Below the pieces are notes generated by a model. It did not search any database and was not told where the DNA came from. It saw only the letters and a program-made list of their open reading frames with translations. From assembly GCA_012837465.1 (NCBI GenBank), contig DURG01000099.1, positions 1 to 7,941 of the forward strand: a stretch of DNA of 7,941 nt, in the 5' to 3' direction. The DNA comes from Propionibacterium sp. GTDB lineage: Bacteria > Actinomycetota > Actinomycetes > Propionibacteriales > Propionibacteriaceae. Positions 1 to 6,120 of this stretch are shown here, in pieces; within the stretch, counting starts at the first letter, position 1, and each line of letters starts with the position of its first letter. A program made the position numbers and the translations under genes.

Positions 1-1
1 G

Positions 2-910
2 CCGTTGGGTTGGCTGCTGAACCACGAGGCCCCGGGGGGCCGGTTGGCCACCCGCGTCGGCGGCGCCGCAGTGTTGCACGTGGCCCTGCTGATCGGCCTG
101 GCTGTCGCGCTGGCCGCGTGGCGGCAAGGGTACCGGCCCAAGGTGTCGGGGGCGGTCACTGGGCTGTACGCGCTCTACCTCCTGCTCAGCCAGTCCCGCG
201 CCGGGCTGATCGTCGTGGGGGTGTTCGTGGTGCTGGTGGTGGCGCCGCCGCTGGTGCGCGGCCTCCGCACCGGGGGCGTTCCGCGGCGCCTCCTGGCCTT
301 GGCCGGGCTGGCGGTGGCCGCTCTCGTCGGCATGGCGGTGCTGGTGCTGGACAAACGCGGCGTCGACACCTCGGGCGGGGGACGCTCCGAGGCGTGGGTG
401 CTGGCGTGGGAGGCCGTCTCCGCGTCGCCGTTCACGCTGGTCTTCGGCAACGGGTACGGCACCTTGTGGCCGTGGTACGCCTTCGAGCAGGGCCAGTACC
501 AAGGCGATGTGCGGGCGATCAAGACCATGCCGCACGGCGAGACCCTCGCCCACGCCCACAACGTCTACGTCGCAGTCGGGGCTGAGCTGGGTCTGGTGGG
601 GCTGTTGCTGTTGGCCCCGCTCCTCGTGGCGGTGGTGTGGGCCTTCCGGAGCGCCACCACGCGGCAGGGCAGGTGGCTCGCGGCCGCCTTGGTCGCCACG
701 CTGCCCGGCTTCTTCTTCGACACGTACCTGATCAAGAACTTCCCGCTCAGCCTCATCTGGTGGGCGGCGCTGTTCGCCGTGCTCCGGCTCAATCAGCTCG
801 CGAGGCTGAGGGCCAGCACGATCAACCCACCCACCGTCACCGCGAATGCGAGCGCGGCGGGGAGCACGCCGTCGGGCAGCGCGGAGTCGCCCGAGGTGAG
901 CGAGCGGTAG
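2..910 (+). CDS. O-antigen ligase / Wzy-like polymerase family membrane protein (5' truncated by window)
   Basis: This is the C-terminal part of a polytopic membrane protein; the reading frame is open to the left edge, so the start lies outside. Counting from the TTG at 5, it has hydrophobic segments near residues 20-39, 50-80, 95-115, 190-214, 224-240 and 247-262. Features typical of the O-antigen ligase/Wzy_C family are SQSRAG (62-67), a loop with GRSEAWVLAWEAVSASPF (126-143) followed by GNGYG, and HAHNVYVAVGAELGLVGL (183-200). Family members join or polymerise lipid-linked glycans on the outer face of the membrane. In an actinobacterium the product would be a cell-surface polysaccharide or glycoconjugate rather than LPS, which is inference. 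The last ~35 residues are polar, rich in S, T, A and P, and are encoded antisense to the end of the DUF202 gene at 793-1116. This tail is probably not part of the fold. The substrate cannot be told from sequence. Confidence 0.85.
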   Translation, partial: PLGWLLNHEAPGGRLATRVGGAAVLHVALLIGLAVALAAWRQGYRPKVSGAVTGLYALYLLLSQSRAGLIVVGVFVVLVVAPPLVRGLRTGGVPRRLLALAGLAVAALVGMAVLVLDKRGVDTSGGGRSEAWVLAWEAVSASPFTLVFGNGYGTLWPWYAFEQGQYQGDVRAIKTMPHGETLAHAHNVYVAVGAELGLVGLLLLAPLLVAVVWAFRSATTRQGRWLAAALVATLPGFFFDTYLIKNFPLSLIWWAALFAVLRLNQLARLRASTINPPTVTANASAAGSTPSGSAESPEVSER

Positions 911-1116
911 GTGCTGCGGTGTCGCCGCGCGGCGCCGATGGCCACCATGATCGCGGCTGCCACTCCCACCGCGGCCAGCGCCCAGGCCCAGCCCCCGACG
1001 GTGGCCGAGGCCACGCGGGCGTACACCAGCGCCCCCACACCCAGCGCGAGGGTGGTGCGGCGCCAGGCGAGGGTGGTGCGCTCTGGCTGGAGTCCGGGAT
1101 CGAAGAGCGCACTCAT
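793..1116 (-). CDS. DUF202 family small membrane protein (second of a tandem pair)
   Basis: A 107-residue protein that starts with MSALFDPGLQPERTTLAWRR, matching the DUF202 signature (D.GLQ.ERT.LAW.RT.LAL). Three hydrophobic stretches follow, near residues 22-38, 42-62 and 86-106, with a basic loop (AARRHRSTYRS, 62-72) between the second and third. I chose the ATG at 1116 because it overlaps the stop of the preceding gene as ATGA and because the family signature begins there; upstream in-frame sequence is the shadow of the neighbour. DUF202 proteins are small integral membrane proteins of unknown biochemical role, often encoded as tandem pairs of a YidH-like and a shorter protein, as here. 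The pair is probably co-translated. The 3' end runs 118 bases into the opposing ligase-like gene. Confidence 0.85.
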   Translation of the reverse strand: MSALFDPGLQPERTTLAWRRTTLALGVGALVYARVASATVGGWAWALAAVGVAAAIMVAIGAARRHRSTYRSLTSGDSALPDGVLPAALAFAVTVGGLIVLALSLAS

Positions 1117-1475
1117 GCCAGCAGGAAACCGAGGAGGACGAGGACACCGACGATCGACACGATGATCGCCATGATCATGGGGAAGATGCCTGCGGGCAAC
1201 GGCTGGTCGTTGCGGAGGGCCCGCTCGATGTGCGCCCAGTTCGCCCAAGCGAGGGGGGCGGCGAGGATCCCGGCGGCGAGCAGCGTGATCGAGGCGGCGA
1301 TGCGGAACCCGTCGTGCAGGCCGAGGCCCAGCACCTCGAGCGCGATGCCGCCCGCGATGAGGGCGAGCGAGGTGCGGATCCAGGCGAGGAAGGTGCGCTC
1401 GTTCGCCATGGTGAACCGGGCATCCGGCTCCCTGCCGCTGCCGAACACGAACCGTGGGAAGCGCTGCTTGGCCAT
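1113..1475 (-). CDS. DUF202 / YidH-like membrane protein
   Basis: A 120-residue protein with the YidH/DUF202 signature at residues 20-38 (RFTMANERTFLAWIRTSLA) leading into the first membrane segment (about 34-53). Further segments lie near 58-80 and 97-119. Its length is normal for the family, whose function is unknown. It is the first gene of a two-gene unit, its TGA overlapping the next ATG by 4 bases. No Shine-Dalgarno sequence is visible before the ATG at 1475. A TAAGCT hexamer on the minus strand (1482-1487) sits where a -10 box would put the transcription start at the ATG itself, so a leaderless message is possible. The TetR gene 86 bases upstream on the same strand could regulate it, but nothing in the sequence proves this. 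Confidence 0.87.
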   Translation of the reverse strand: MAKQRFPRFVFGSGREPDARFTMANERTFLAWIRTSLALIAGGIALEVLGLGLHDGFRIAASITLLAAGILAAPLAWANWAHIERALRNDQPLPAGIFPMIMAIIVSIVGVLVLLGFLLA

Positions 1476-1481
1476 GCTCTG

Positions 1482-1487
1482 AGCTTA
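1482..1487 (-). promoter_or_regulatory. candidate -10 box for the DUF202 pair
   Basis: TAAGCT fits the actinobacterial TAnnnT pattern and lies 7 bases before the ATG at 1475. That spacing would start transcription at or next to the initiation codon. No convincing -35 hexamer is present at 16-18 bp. Such hexamers are common by chance, so the case rests on position and on the absence of an SD sequence. Confidence 0.35.
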
Positions 1488-1507
1488 GGGGAGATGTCCC
1501 TCGATAC

Positions 1508-1545
1508 GCCTCGCGGATGGGGTTGGTGGTGGGCGTCCGCGAGGC
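1508..1545. repeat. 10-bp perfect inverted repeat between tetR-like and DUF202 genes
   Basis: The arms GCCTCGCGGA (1508-1517) and TCCGCGAGGC (1536-1545) are exact reverse complements around an 18-base spacer. The repeat lies in the 86-base gap after the TetR stop and before the DUF202 start. It could be a terminator for the TetR gene, although no U-tract follows it on the minus strand. It could instead be an operator upstream of the DUF202 promoter, although 18 bases is a wide spacer for a TetR-type site. The symmetry is seen directly; the role is not known. Confidence 0.6.
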
Positions 1546-1561
1546 ACTCGGGACCCGGGTG

Positions 1562-2149
1562 CTACTCGGTGGACGACCGCACGAGGGCTCGGGTGGCGGC
1601 GGTCACGGCGGGGATCAACTTCTCCGGGGGGAAGCCACCATCCAGCTGGACGAAGGCCGACTGCAGGACGCCGCGGGTGAGCGCGATGTGCAGCCGGGCG
1701 AGTTCGGGATCCGGGTGCAGCGACCGCCATGCGTCGATCAGGGAGGCCCGCAGCACGTTGTGGGCCTGGTCCGCGACGGCGGAGGTGACACGCGAGGGGC
1801 CGGGCTGCTGGGCCATCTGCATCAGCCACCCGTGGCCGGTCTCGGCCGCCTGCTCGAGATTGGCCTCCATCCAGATCACGATGCGCTCGCCCGGGTCGTC
1901 GACGGCGGCGACCGCCGCCTCCACGGCTTGAGCCCATCCGGGGAGGTGTCGGGCGATGACCATGCCTCGCAGGTCGTCGATGCTGTCGACGTAACGGTAG
2001 ATGCTGTTGCGGGCGATGCCGGCGTCCTTGGTGACCTTCCCCGCGGTCAGGGGGAGGCCGGCGCGCAAGAGGGCCTCCGCGGCGTCGAGGAGCTTCTCCT
2101 CGATCTGCGCGCGGTGCTCCGCAACAGAGGCAGCGGCGATCTTGGGCAT
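1562..2149 (-). CDS. TetR family transcriptional regulator
   Basis: A 195-residue protein with an N-terminal TetR DNA-binding domain. The stretch beginning MPKIAAASVAEHRAQIEEKL forms helix 1, followed by a helix-turn-helix at about residues 34-55 (LTAGKVTKDAGIARNSIYRY) and the usual D-S-I-D-D-L after the recognition helix. The remaining ~135 residues are a helical ligand-binding domain, too divergent for me to name an inducer. I chose the ATG at 2149 because MPKIAAxxVAEHR is a common actinobacterial TetR N-terminus. An ATG at 2167 and a GTG at 2170 are in frame and would add 6 or 7 residues. None of the three has a good SD sequence. The gene lies 64 bases after the ATPase gene on the same strand and 86 bases before the DUF202 pair. 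TetR proteins often regulate themselves and a neighbour; the target is unknown. Confidence 0.88.
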   Translation of the reverse strand: MPKIAAASVAEHRAQIEEKLLDAAEALLRAGLPLTAGKVTKDAGIARNSIYRYVDSIDDLRGMVIARHLPGWAQAVEAAVAAVDDPGERIVIWMEANLEQAAETGHGWLMQMAQQPGPSRVTSAVADQAHNVLRASLIDAWRSLHPDPELARLHIALTRGVLQSAFVQLDGGFPPEKLIPAVTAATRALVRSSTE

Positions 2150-2167
2150 GGCGACATTGTGTCCCAT
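2148..2167. promoter_or_regulatory. imperfect inverted repeat at the tetR-like start, possible autoregulatory operator
   Basis: On the plus strand, ATGGCGACA (2148-2156) and TGTCCCAT (2160-2167) are reverse complements apart from one extra base, around a 3-base centre. The element covers the ATG region of the TetR gene. It also covers a CACAAT hexamer on the minus strand (2156-2161) that could be a -10 for a leaderless start at 2149. Size and position suit a TetR self-repression site, but there is no direct evidence of binding. Confidence 0.33.
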
Positions 2168-2213
2168 CACAGAATCGTCCGAGCCCTCGGGGTCGTGTAT
2201 CGACGCGGTTGGT

Positions 2214-3188
2214 TCACGCAGGGACGACGGCGCCCCCGGCCAAGGTGACCCTCGTGGACAAGGCGTCCACCTTGGTGGGTGAGCTCACCGTCGCCGTCTG
2301 GCCGTCCGGTAGCGCCACCTTGATCTCCACGTCCTCGACGGTGAGCGTCTGGTCGATGATGTCGACCTCGTAGCCGTTGGGATCCAGGTGCAACGACGCC
2401 GGGCCGATGCCGAGCACCTCGCCCGTCTCCAGCGAACCCTGCCAGCCCAGACGGTGCGCCTCTGCCTCGGTGACGAACGCCCGATAGCCGAGGAAGGCGG
2501 CGACCTGCTTGTTCTTGGGGCGCTCTCGCAGCGACTCGGGGGAGTCCAACTGCAGGAGTTGGCCCTCGTCGAGCACGGCCACGACATCGGCGACGGTGTA
2601 CGCCTCCTGGTGGTCGTGGGTCACGTAGACGCCGGTGGTGTGGGTCTCGCGGAGGATGCGGGCCAGGTCGTCGGCCAAGCGGCGGCGCAGCGCGGTGTCG
2701 AGCGCCGAGAGCGGCTCGTCGAGCAGCAGAGCGCGCGGCGACGGGGCGAGCGAGCGGGCCAGCGCGACCCGCTGGGCCTGACCTCCCGACAGTTCGGTGG
2801 GCTTGCGGACGCCGTAGCCGGCGAGGCCGACGAGTTCAAGCATCTCCTCGACGCGCTCGCGCTGGGCCGCCTTGGGCAGCTTGCCCAGGCCGTAGGCGAT
2901 GTTCTTGGCCACGTTCATCGTCGGGAACAACTGGCCGTCCTGGAAGACGAGCCCGAAGTTGCGCTTGTGCACCTTGACGGGGGCGAGGTCTTCGCCATCC
3001 CACAGGATCGCGCCCGAAGACAACGGTTGGAGACCTGCGATGGCGCGCAGCAGCGTCGACTTGCCGGAGCCTGACGCGCCGAGCAGCCCGATGACGGTGC
3101 CGGGCTCCACGTGCAGCGACACCCCTTCGACGGCCACCGTCGGGCCGTACTTGACCGTGACGTCGCGCACCTCGAGACCGCTCACCAT
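2214..3188 (-). CDS. thiQ: thiamine ABC transporter ATP-binding protein (ThiQ-like)
   Basis: A 324-residue ABC ATPase that would couple ATP hydrolysis to import at the cytoplasmic face of the membrane. Every key motif is intact: Walker A GASGSGKS (37-44), Q-loop FQDGQLFP (82-89), signature LSGGQ (133-137), Walker B ALLLDEP (153-159) and H-loop His191 in VTHDHQEA. Residues ~235-324 form an extra C-terminal region that looks TOBE-like (GIGPASLHL, then EVDIIDQTLTVEDVEIKVALPDG); E. coli ThiQ is only ~232 residues. The ATG at 3188 overlaps the permease stop by 7 bases (ATGGTGA) and follows a strong SD, AAGGAGGTGG. Much longer in-frame sequence upstream is a shadow of the permease. The thiamine assignment rests on the operon and its riboswitch; by sequence alone an iron or polyamine importer ATPase would look similar. 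Confidence 0.88.
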   Translation of the reverse strand: MVSGLEVRDVTVKYGPTVAVEGVSLHVEPGTVIGLLGASGSGKSTLLRAIAGLQPLSSGAILWDGEDLAPVKVHKRNFGLVFQDGQLFPTMNVAKNIAYGLGKLPKAAQRERVEEMLELVGLAGYGVRKPTELSGGQAQRVALARSLAPSPRALLLDEPLSALDTALRRRLADDLARILRETHTTGVYVTHDHQEAYTVADVVAVLDEGQLLQLDSPESLRERPKNKQVAAFLGYRAFVTEAEAHRLGWQGSLETGEVLGIGPASLHLDPNGYEVDIIDQTLTVEDVEIKVALPDGQTATVSSPTKVDALSTRVTLAGGAVVPA

Positions 3189-4831
3189 GCCGCCACCTCC
3201 TTCGGCCGCATGCGTTCCGCAGCCGCCATCGTGATCCCTGCCAATCCTGCCAGCACCACCGACGCCGCCAGCGCCACGCCGTAGTTCTCCGAGCCCGGCC
3301 GTCCGAACAGCCGGAAGATCAGCACCGGCAGCGTCGGGTTGTCGGGGCGGGCGAGGAAGCTCGTGGCGCCGAACTCGCCCAGCGACGTCGCGAACGCGAA
3401 GCCGACGGCCAACCCCACCGCGCGCCCCAGATGAGGCAACTCGATGCGGCGCAGCACCTGCCACGGCGTCGAGCCGAGCGTGGCGGCGGCCTCGAGTTGG
3501 CGCGGGTCGATGGCCCGTAGCGTCGGCAGCAGCGTGCGGATCACCAACGGCAGGGCGACGACGGCCTGCGCGATGGGGATCAGCACGATGCTGGAGCGAA
3601 GGTCGAGCGGCGGGCGGTTGAGCGTGATGAGGTAGCCGAAGCCGACGGTCACCGCCGAGACGCCGAGCGGGAGCAGGAACAGCGACTCCAGCGCGCCCAA
3701 CGCCGACCGACCCAGCGGCCGCCGAGGGCGCCGGGAGGCGACCAGCGCGACGAGCATGCCCAGCGTCACGGCCAGCGCGGTGGCGGCCAGGGCCGTGGTG
3801 AGCGAGGTGCGCAGCGCGTCCCAGACGCTGACGGAGCCGCCGCCTTCGACGGCGAGTTGGACGTAGTTGGCGACGGTGAACTCGCCGCCGCGGTGCAGCG
3901 AGCGCCACACCAGGTTGGCCAGGGGTAGGCCGAGCAGCACGATGGCCACGGTGAGGGTGGTGATGAGCGCGCCGCCGTCGCGGGAGAGGTCGAGGACGCG
4001 CTCGGCGTCGACATCGGGCTGGAGCTTCAGGGCGCGGGTCATGTGGGCCTGCGCGCGGCCGCTGAGCCACAGCGCGATGGTCACGATGATCAGCTGCGTG
4101 ATGGAGAGGGCGGCGGCCGACGGGAGGTCGAGGAGCCGGGTGGTGAGGAACCAGATCTCGGTCTCGATCGTGCGGTACTTCGACTGGCCGAGCACCATCA
4201 CGATGCCGTAGCTGGAGGCGCTGAACAGGAAGACGAGCGAGGCGCCGGAGACGATGGCCGGCGTCAGCGCCGGGAGCGTCACGGTGCGCAGGGCGCGCAG
4301 CGGGGAGGCGCCGAGGGTGCCGGCGGCCTGCGCGAGGCGGGGGTCGAGCCGCGACCACATGGTGCCGACGGTGCGCACGATCACCGAGTAGTTGAAGAAG
4401 ACCATCGCGGCGAGGATCGCGACGGGGGTGCCCTCGAGGCCGAGCCAGCCCAGGAGGCCGTCGCGGCGCAACAGCGAGCCGAACGCCACGCCCACGACCA
4501 CCGTCGGGAGCACGAAGGGCACGGTGATCAGCGCGCGGAGGAGGTCGCGGCCGCGGAAGGTGCAGCGGTACAGGAGGTAGGCGCCGGGCAGGCCCAGCAA
4601 CAGGCACACCACCGTCGAGAGGGCGGCGGAGCCGAGGGTGAAGCCGACGGCGCTCCACGTGCGGCGGGAGCCGAACACGGTGCGGAAGCCGTCGATGGTC
4701 CAGGCCGAACCGTCATGGAAGCCGCGCGCCACGAGGGTCGCGGCGGGCCAGGCGAAGAAGAGGACGAGGAAGGCGGCCGGGATGAGCGCGGCGAGCACCC
4801 ATCCCAGCCGCCAGGTCAGGGTTGATCTCAA
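3182..4831 (-). CDS. thiP: thiamine ABC transporter permease, fused two-domain (ThiP-like)
   Basis: A 549-residue integral membrane protein made of two binding-protein-dependent permease domains in one chain, the arrangement of ThiP (E. coli ~536 residues) and FbpB-type permeases. Each half carries an EAA loop for docking the ATPase: QAAGTLGASPLRALRTVTLP (168-187) and EAAATLGSTPWQVLRRIELP (447-466). Roughly 12 hydrophobic segments are visible, the first at about 11-36. The start is taken as TTG at 4831, giving a TTGA overlap with the stop of the binding-protein gene. It is the only start that fits an operon junction; a weak GAGG lies 7 bases before it. In-frame sequence upstream (to 4936) is a low-complexity shadow of the binding protein. 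Its translation is probably coupled to both neighbours. It should form the thiamine channel; the substrate is inferred from the operon. Confidence 0.9.
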   Translation of the reverse strand: MRSTLTWRLGWVLAALIPAAFLVLFFAWPAATLVARGFHDGSAWTIDGFRTVFGSRRTWSAVGFTLGSAALSTVVCLLLGLPGAYLLYRCTFRGRDLLRALITVPFVLPTVVVGVAFGSLLRRDGLLGWLGLEGTPVAILAAMVFFNYSVIVRTVGTMWSRLDPRLAQAAGTLGASPLRALRTVTLPALTPAIVSGASLVFLFSASSYGIVMVLGQSKYRTIETEIWFLTTRLLDLPSAAALSITQLIIVTIALWLSGRAQAHMTRALKLQPDVDAERVLDLSRDGGALITTLTVAIVLLGLPLANLVWRSLHRGGEFTVANYVQLAVEGGGSVSVWDALRTSLTTALAATALAVTLGMLVALVASRRPRRPLGRSALGALESLFLLPLGVSAVTVGFGYLITLNRPPLDLRSSIVLIPIAQAVVALPLVIRTLLPTLRAIDPRQLEAAATLGSTPWQVLRRIELPHLGRAVGLAVGFAFATSLGEFGATSFLARPDNPTLPVLIFRLFGRPGSENYGVALAASVVLAGLAGITMAAAERMRPKEVAAW

Positions 4832-5874
4832 CCCATGGCCTCGGTCCAGTCGCGGATCCACTGCTCGCGGTTCGCGTCGATGTCCTCGGAGGAGACCTCG
4901 ATGGGGTTGGTGGCCAGCGGAGCGTTGGCGGCCCACTCCTCGGGCAGTTCGGTGTCGGTGACCACGGGGTACATGTACATCGACTCGGGGAACGCGGCCT
5001 GCACCTCGGGGCTCAGCATGAAGTCGATGAAGGCGCGGGCGCCCTCCTCATTCTGCGCGCCGTCGATGACGCCGGCGTACTCGATCTGGCGGAAGCAGGT
5101 GCCCAGCAGCGCCTCGGTGGTGGGGGCGTAGGCGGGCGACGAGGCGTAGCTCACCACCAAGGGGTACGGGCCCTCGCCATCAGCGCCGGAGAAGTCCGTG
5201 TAGTAGGCCTCGGTCCAGCCGGCGGCGACCTTGGCGCCGTTGTCCTTCAGCTGGCCCCAGTATTCGAGCCAGTCGTCGCCCTTGGCGCCGATGGTGGCGA
5301 ACAGGAACGACAGGCCGGGGGAGGAGGCAGACGGGTCGGTCACCACGAGGAGGTCCTTGTACTCGGGCTTGACCAGGTCGTCGAGGGTGGTGGGCACGGG
5401 CAGGTCGTGCTGCTCGAACCACTCGGTGTCGGCGTTGACGCACACGTCGCCGAAGTCGATCGGGGTGAGCCCCTCCGCGTCGAACTGCACCGAGGTCGCG
5501 GGCAGGCCCTCGGGCTGGTACTCCGAGAGGATGCCGGAATCCCAGGCGCGGGAGGCGTAGGTGTTGTCGATGCCGTAGACCACGTCGCCCAGCGGGGAGT
5601 CCTTGGTGAGGATGAGCTGGTTGACCATGGCGCCGGCGTCACCGGGCTGCACGTAGGTGACATCGAGGCCTGATTCCTCGGCGAACTTGTCCGTCAGTTC
5701 CTCGGGCAGCTCGAACGAGCCGTGGGTGACCACGGTCAGCGTCGACGACGAGGTCAGCGACTCAGTGGCCTCGCCGCCGGCGGGGGTGGTGGCACCGGAA
5801 TCGGTGGGGGTGCCGCAGGCCGCGAGGGCGAGGACGGCGCATCCGGCGAGTGTCGCCTTCAAGGTGAACCTCAT
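4828..5874 (-). CDS. thiB: thiamine-binding periplasmic-type lipoprotein (ThiB/TbpA-like)
   Basis: A 348-residue solute-binding lipoprotein that would capture thiamine (or its phosphates) outside the membrane and hand it to the permease. The signal peptide has the lipobox LAAC with Cys20, followed by a Ser/Thr/Gly-rich linker (~21-45). The body matches the thiamine-binding family: VVTHGSFELPEELTDKF (48-64), GDAGAMVNQLIL (78-89), GDVVYGIDNTYASRA (96-110), PSASSPGLSFLF (181-192) and SYASSPAY (242-249). The ATG at 5874 is chosen because a clear AAGGAG (5880-5885) precedes it and the signal peptide begins there. A further 16 in-frame codons upstream would read into the riboswitch region and are rejected. 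It is the first gene of the operon, directly behind a TPP riboswitch, which is strong support for the substrate. Confidence 0.94.
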   Translation of the reverse strand: MRFTLKATLAGCAVLALAACGTPTDSGATTPAGGEATESLTSSSTLTVVTHGSFELPEELTDKFAEESGLDVTYVQPGDAGAMVNQLILTKDSPLGDVVYGIDNTYASRAWDSGILSEYQPEGLPATSVQFDAEGLTPIDFGDVCVNADTEWFEQHDLPVPTTLDDLVKPEYKDLLVVTDPSASSPGLSFLFATIGAKGDDWLEYWGQLKDNGAKVAAGWTEAYYTDFSGADGEGPYPLVVSYASSPAYAPTTEALLGTCFRQIEYAGVIDGAQNEEGARAFIDFMLSPEVQAAFPESMYMYPVVTDTELPEEWAANAPLATNPIEVSSEDIDANREQWIRDWTEAMG

Positions 5875-5879
5875 TTCCA

Positions 5880-5885
5880 CTCCTT
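5880..5885 (-). promoter_or_regulatory. ribosome binding site of thiB, likely riboswitch target
   Basis: AAGGAG lies 5 bases before the ATG at 5874 and fixes that start. The core AGGAG (5880-5884) is complementary to CTCCT encoded at 5910-5914 in the leader, so it can be hidden by pairing within the riboswitch expression platform. Confidence 0.75.
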
Positions 5886-5894
5886 GTCGGAGGG

Positions 5895-5911
5895 CTCGGC
5901 CTGATGCCGAG
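5895..5911 (-). promoter_or_regulatory. hairpin in the riboswitch expression platform
   Basis: On the minus strand CTCGGC and GCCGAG form a perfect 6-bp stem around the loop ATCAG, between the aptamer and the thiB SD. No U-tract follows, so an intrinsic terminator is unlikely. Its 5' arm shares two bases with CTCCT (5910-5914), which can pair with the SD, so the two pairings may compete or stack. This fits control of translation, which is inferred. Confidence 0.5.
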
Positions 5912-5920
5912 GAGAATCCC

Positions 5921-6010
5921 AACTCCCTACGCCGGTGCTAACCGGATCAGGTTTGAGGGTCTGCGGCGATCCGCACTCTCAGCGCCCCTGTGGCGCTCCC
6001 CTGTGTTCGA
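5921..6010 (-). ncRNA. TPP riboswitch (THI element)
   Basis: The minus-strand leader carries the conserved core of the thiamine pyrophosphate aptamer in the right order. GGGGCGCTGAGAG (5978-5990) holds the CUGAGA box, ACCCTC follows at 5956-5961, then AACCTGATCCGGTTA (5939-5953) and CACCGGCGTAGGGA (5924-5937). Helix P3 is visible as AGCGCC/GGCGCT around ACAGG, and P2 as AGGG pairing with CCCT; P1 looks short. A variable hairpin (TGCGG/CCGCA) sits between the two halves. Known TPP riboswitches bind TPP and reduce expression of thiamine synthesis or uptake genes. This one lies just before a ThiB-like gene, which fits exactly. Edges are approximate to a few bases. Confidence 0.95.
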
Positions 6011-6015
6011 CGTCC

Positions 6016-6021
6016 ACCCTA
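6016..6021 (-). promoter_or_regulatory. candidate -10 box of the thiamine-uptake operon
   Basis: TAGGGT fits the TAnnnT -10 pattern and would start transcription near 6009, at the 5' edge of the riboswitch aptamer. That agreement is the main support. The -35 position falls in the arm of the inverted repeat at 6039-6058, where only a weak TTCGTC is present. Confidence 0.5.
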
Positions 6022-6038
6022 GCGAAGGAGCCGGGTCG

Positions 6039-6119
6039 CGACGAAGGGCCGCCGCAGCCTCCGTGACACCTTACGTCCCGCGGCTGGGGTGCCAGACAAG
6101 CTGCGGGGGCCCTTCGTCG
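6039..6119. repeat. 20-bp near-perfect inverted repeat with nested inner stem, disA-thiB intergenic
   Basis: The arms at 6039-6058 and 6100-6119 are reverse complements at 19 of 20 positions (both read CGACGAAGG...GCAGC). The 41-base loop itself has a 7-position stem with one mismatch, 6064-6070 with 6088-6094, around a CCGCGG palindrome. Nothing in it codes. It lies just after the disA stop and just before the thiamine operon promoter. It could act as a terminator-like structure for disA, without a U-tract, or be a dispersed intergenic repeat. Length and nesting are more than expected by chance. Confidence 0.7.
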
Positions 6120-6120
6120 T

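Noticed and set aside
2179..2204. Short palindromes after the ATPase stop (CCGAGCCCTCGG and GTCG...CGAC) as an operon terminator
   Set aside because: The stems are only 4-5 bp, with a 2-base loop in one case and no U-tract. They are easily produced by chance in GC-rich DNA.
3189..4658. An uninterrupted in-frame extension upstream of the ATPase that would make an 814-residue protein
   Set aside because: The extension is Arg/Pro/Ala-rich low-complexity sequence opposite in phase to the clearly recognisable permease. The ATPase has a strong SD and ATG at 3188, so this is a GC-driven shadow frame.
4043..5673. Long plus-strand frames opposite the permease and binding-protein genes
   Set aside because: Low-complexity products with no domain, lying entirely opposite recognised thiP and thiB type genes.
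2214..5874. Assignment as an iron (FbpABC-type) or polyamine importer
   Set aside because: The ATPase and permease would fit either, but the binding-protein motifs and the TPP riboswitch directly upstream favour thiamine.
5875..5922. A 16-residue N-terminal extension of the binding protein
   Set aside because: It would lie within the riboswitch expression platform. The ATG at 5874 has a good SD and begins a normal lipoprotein signal peptide.
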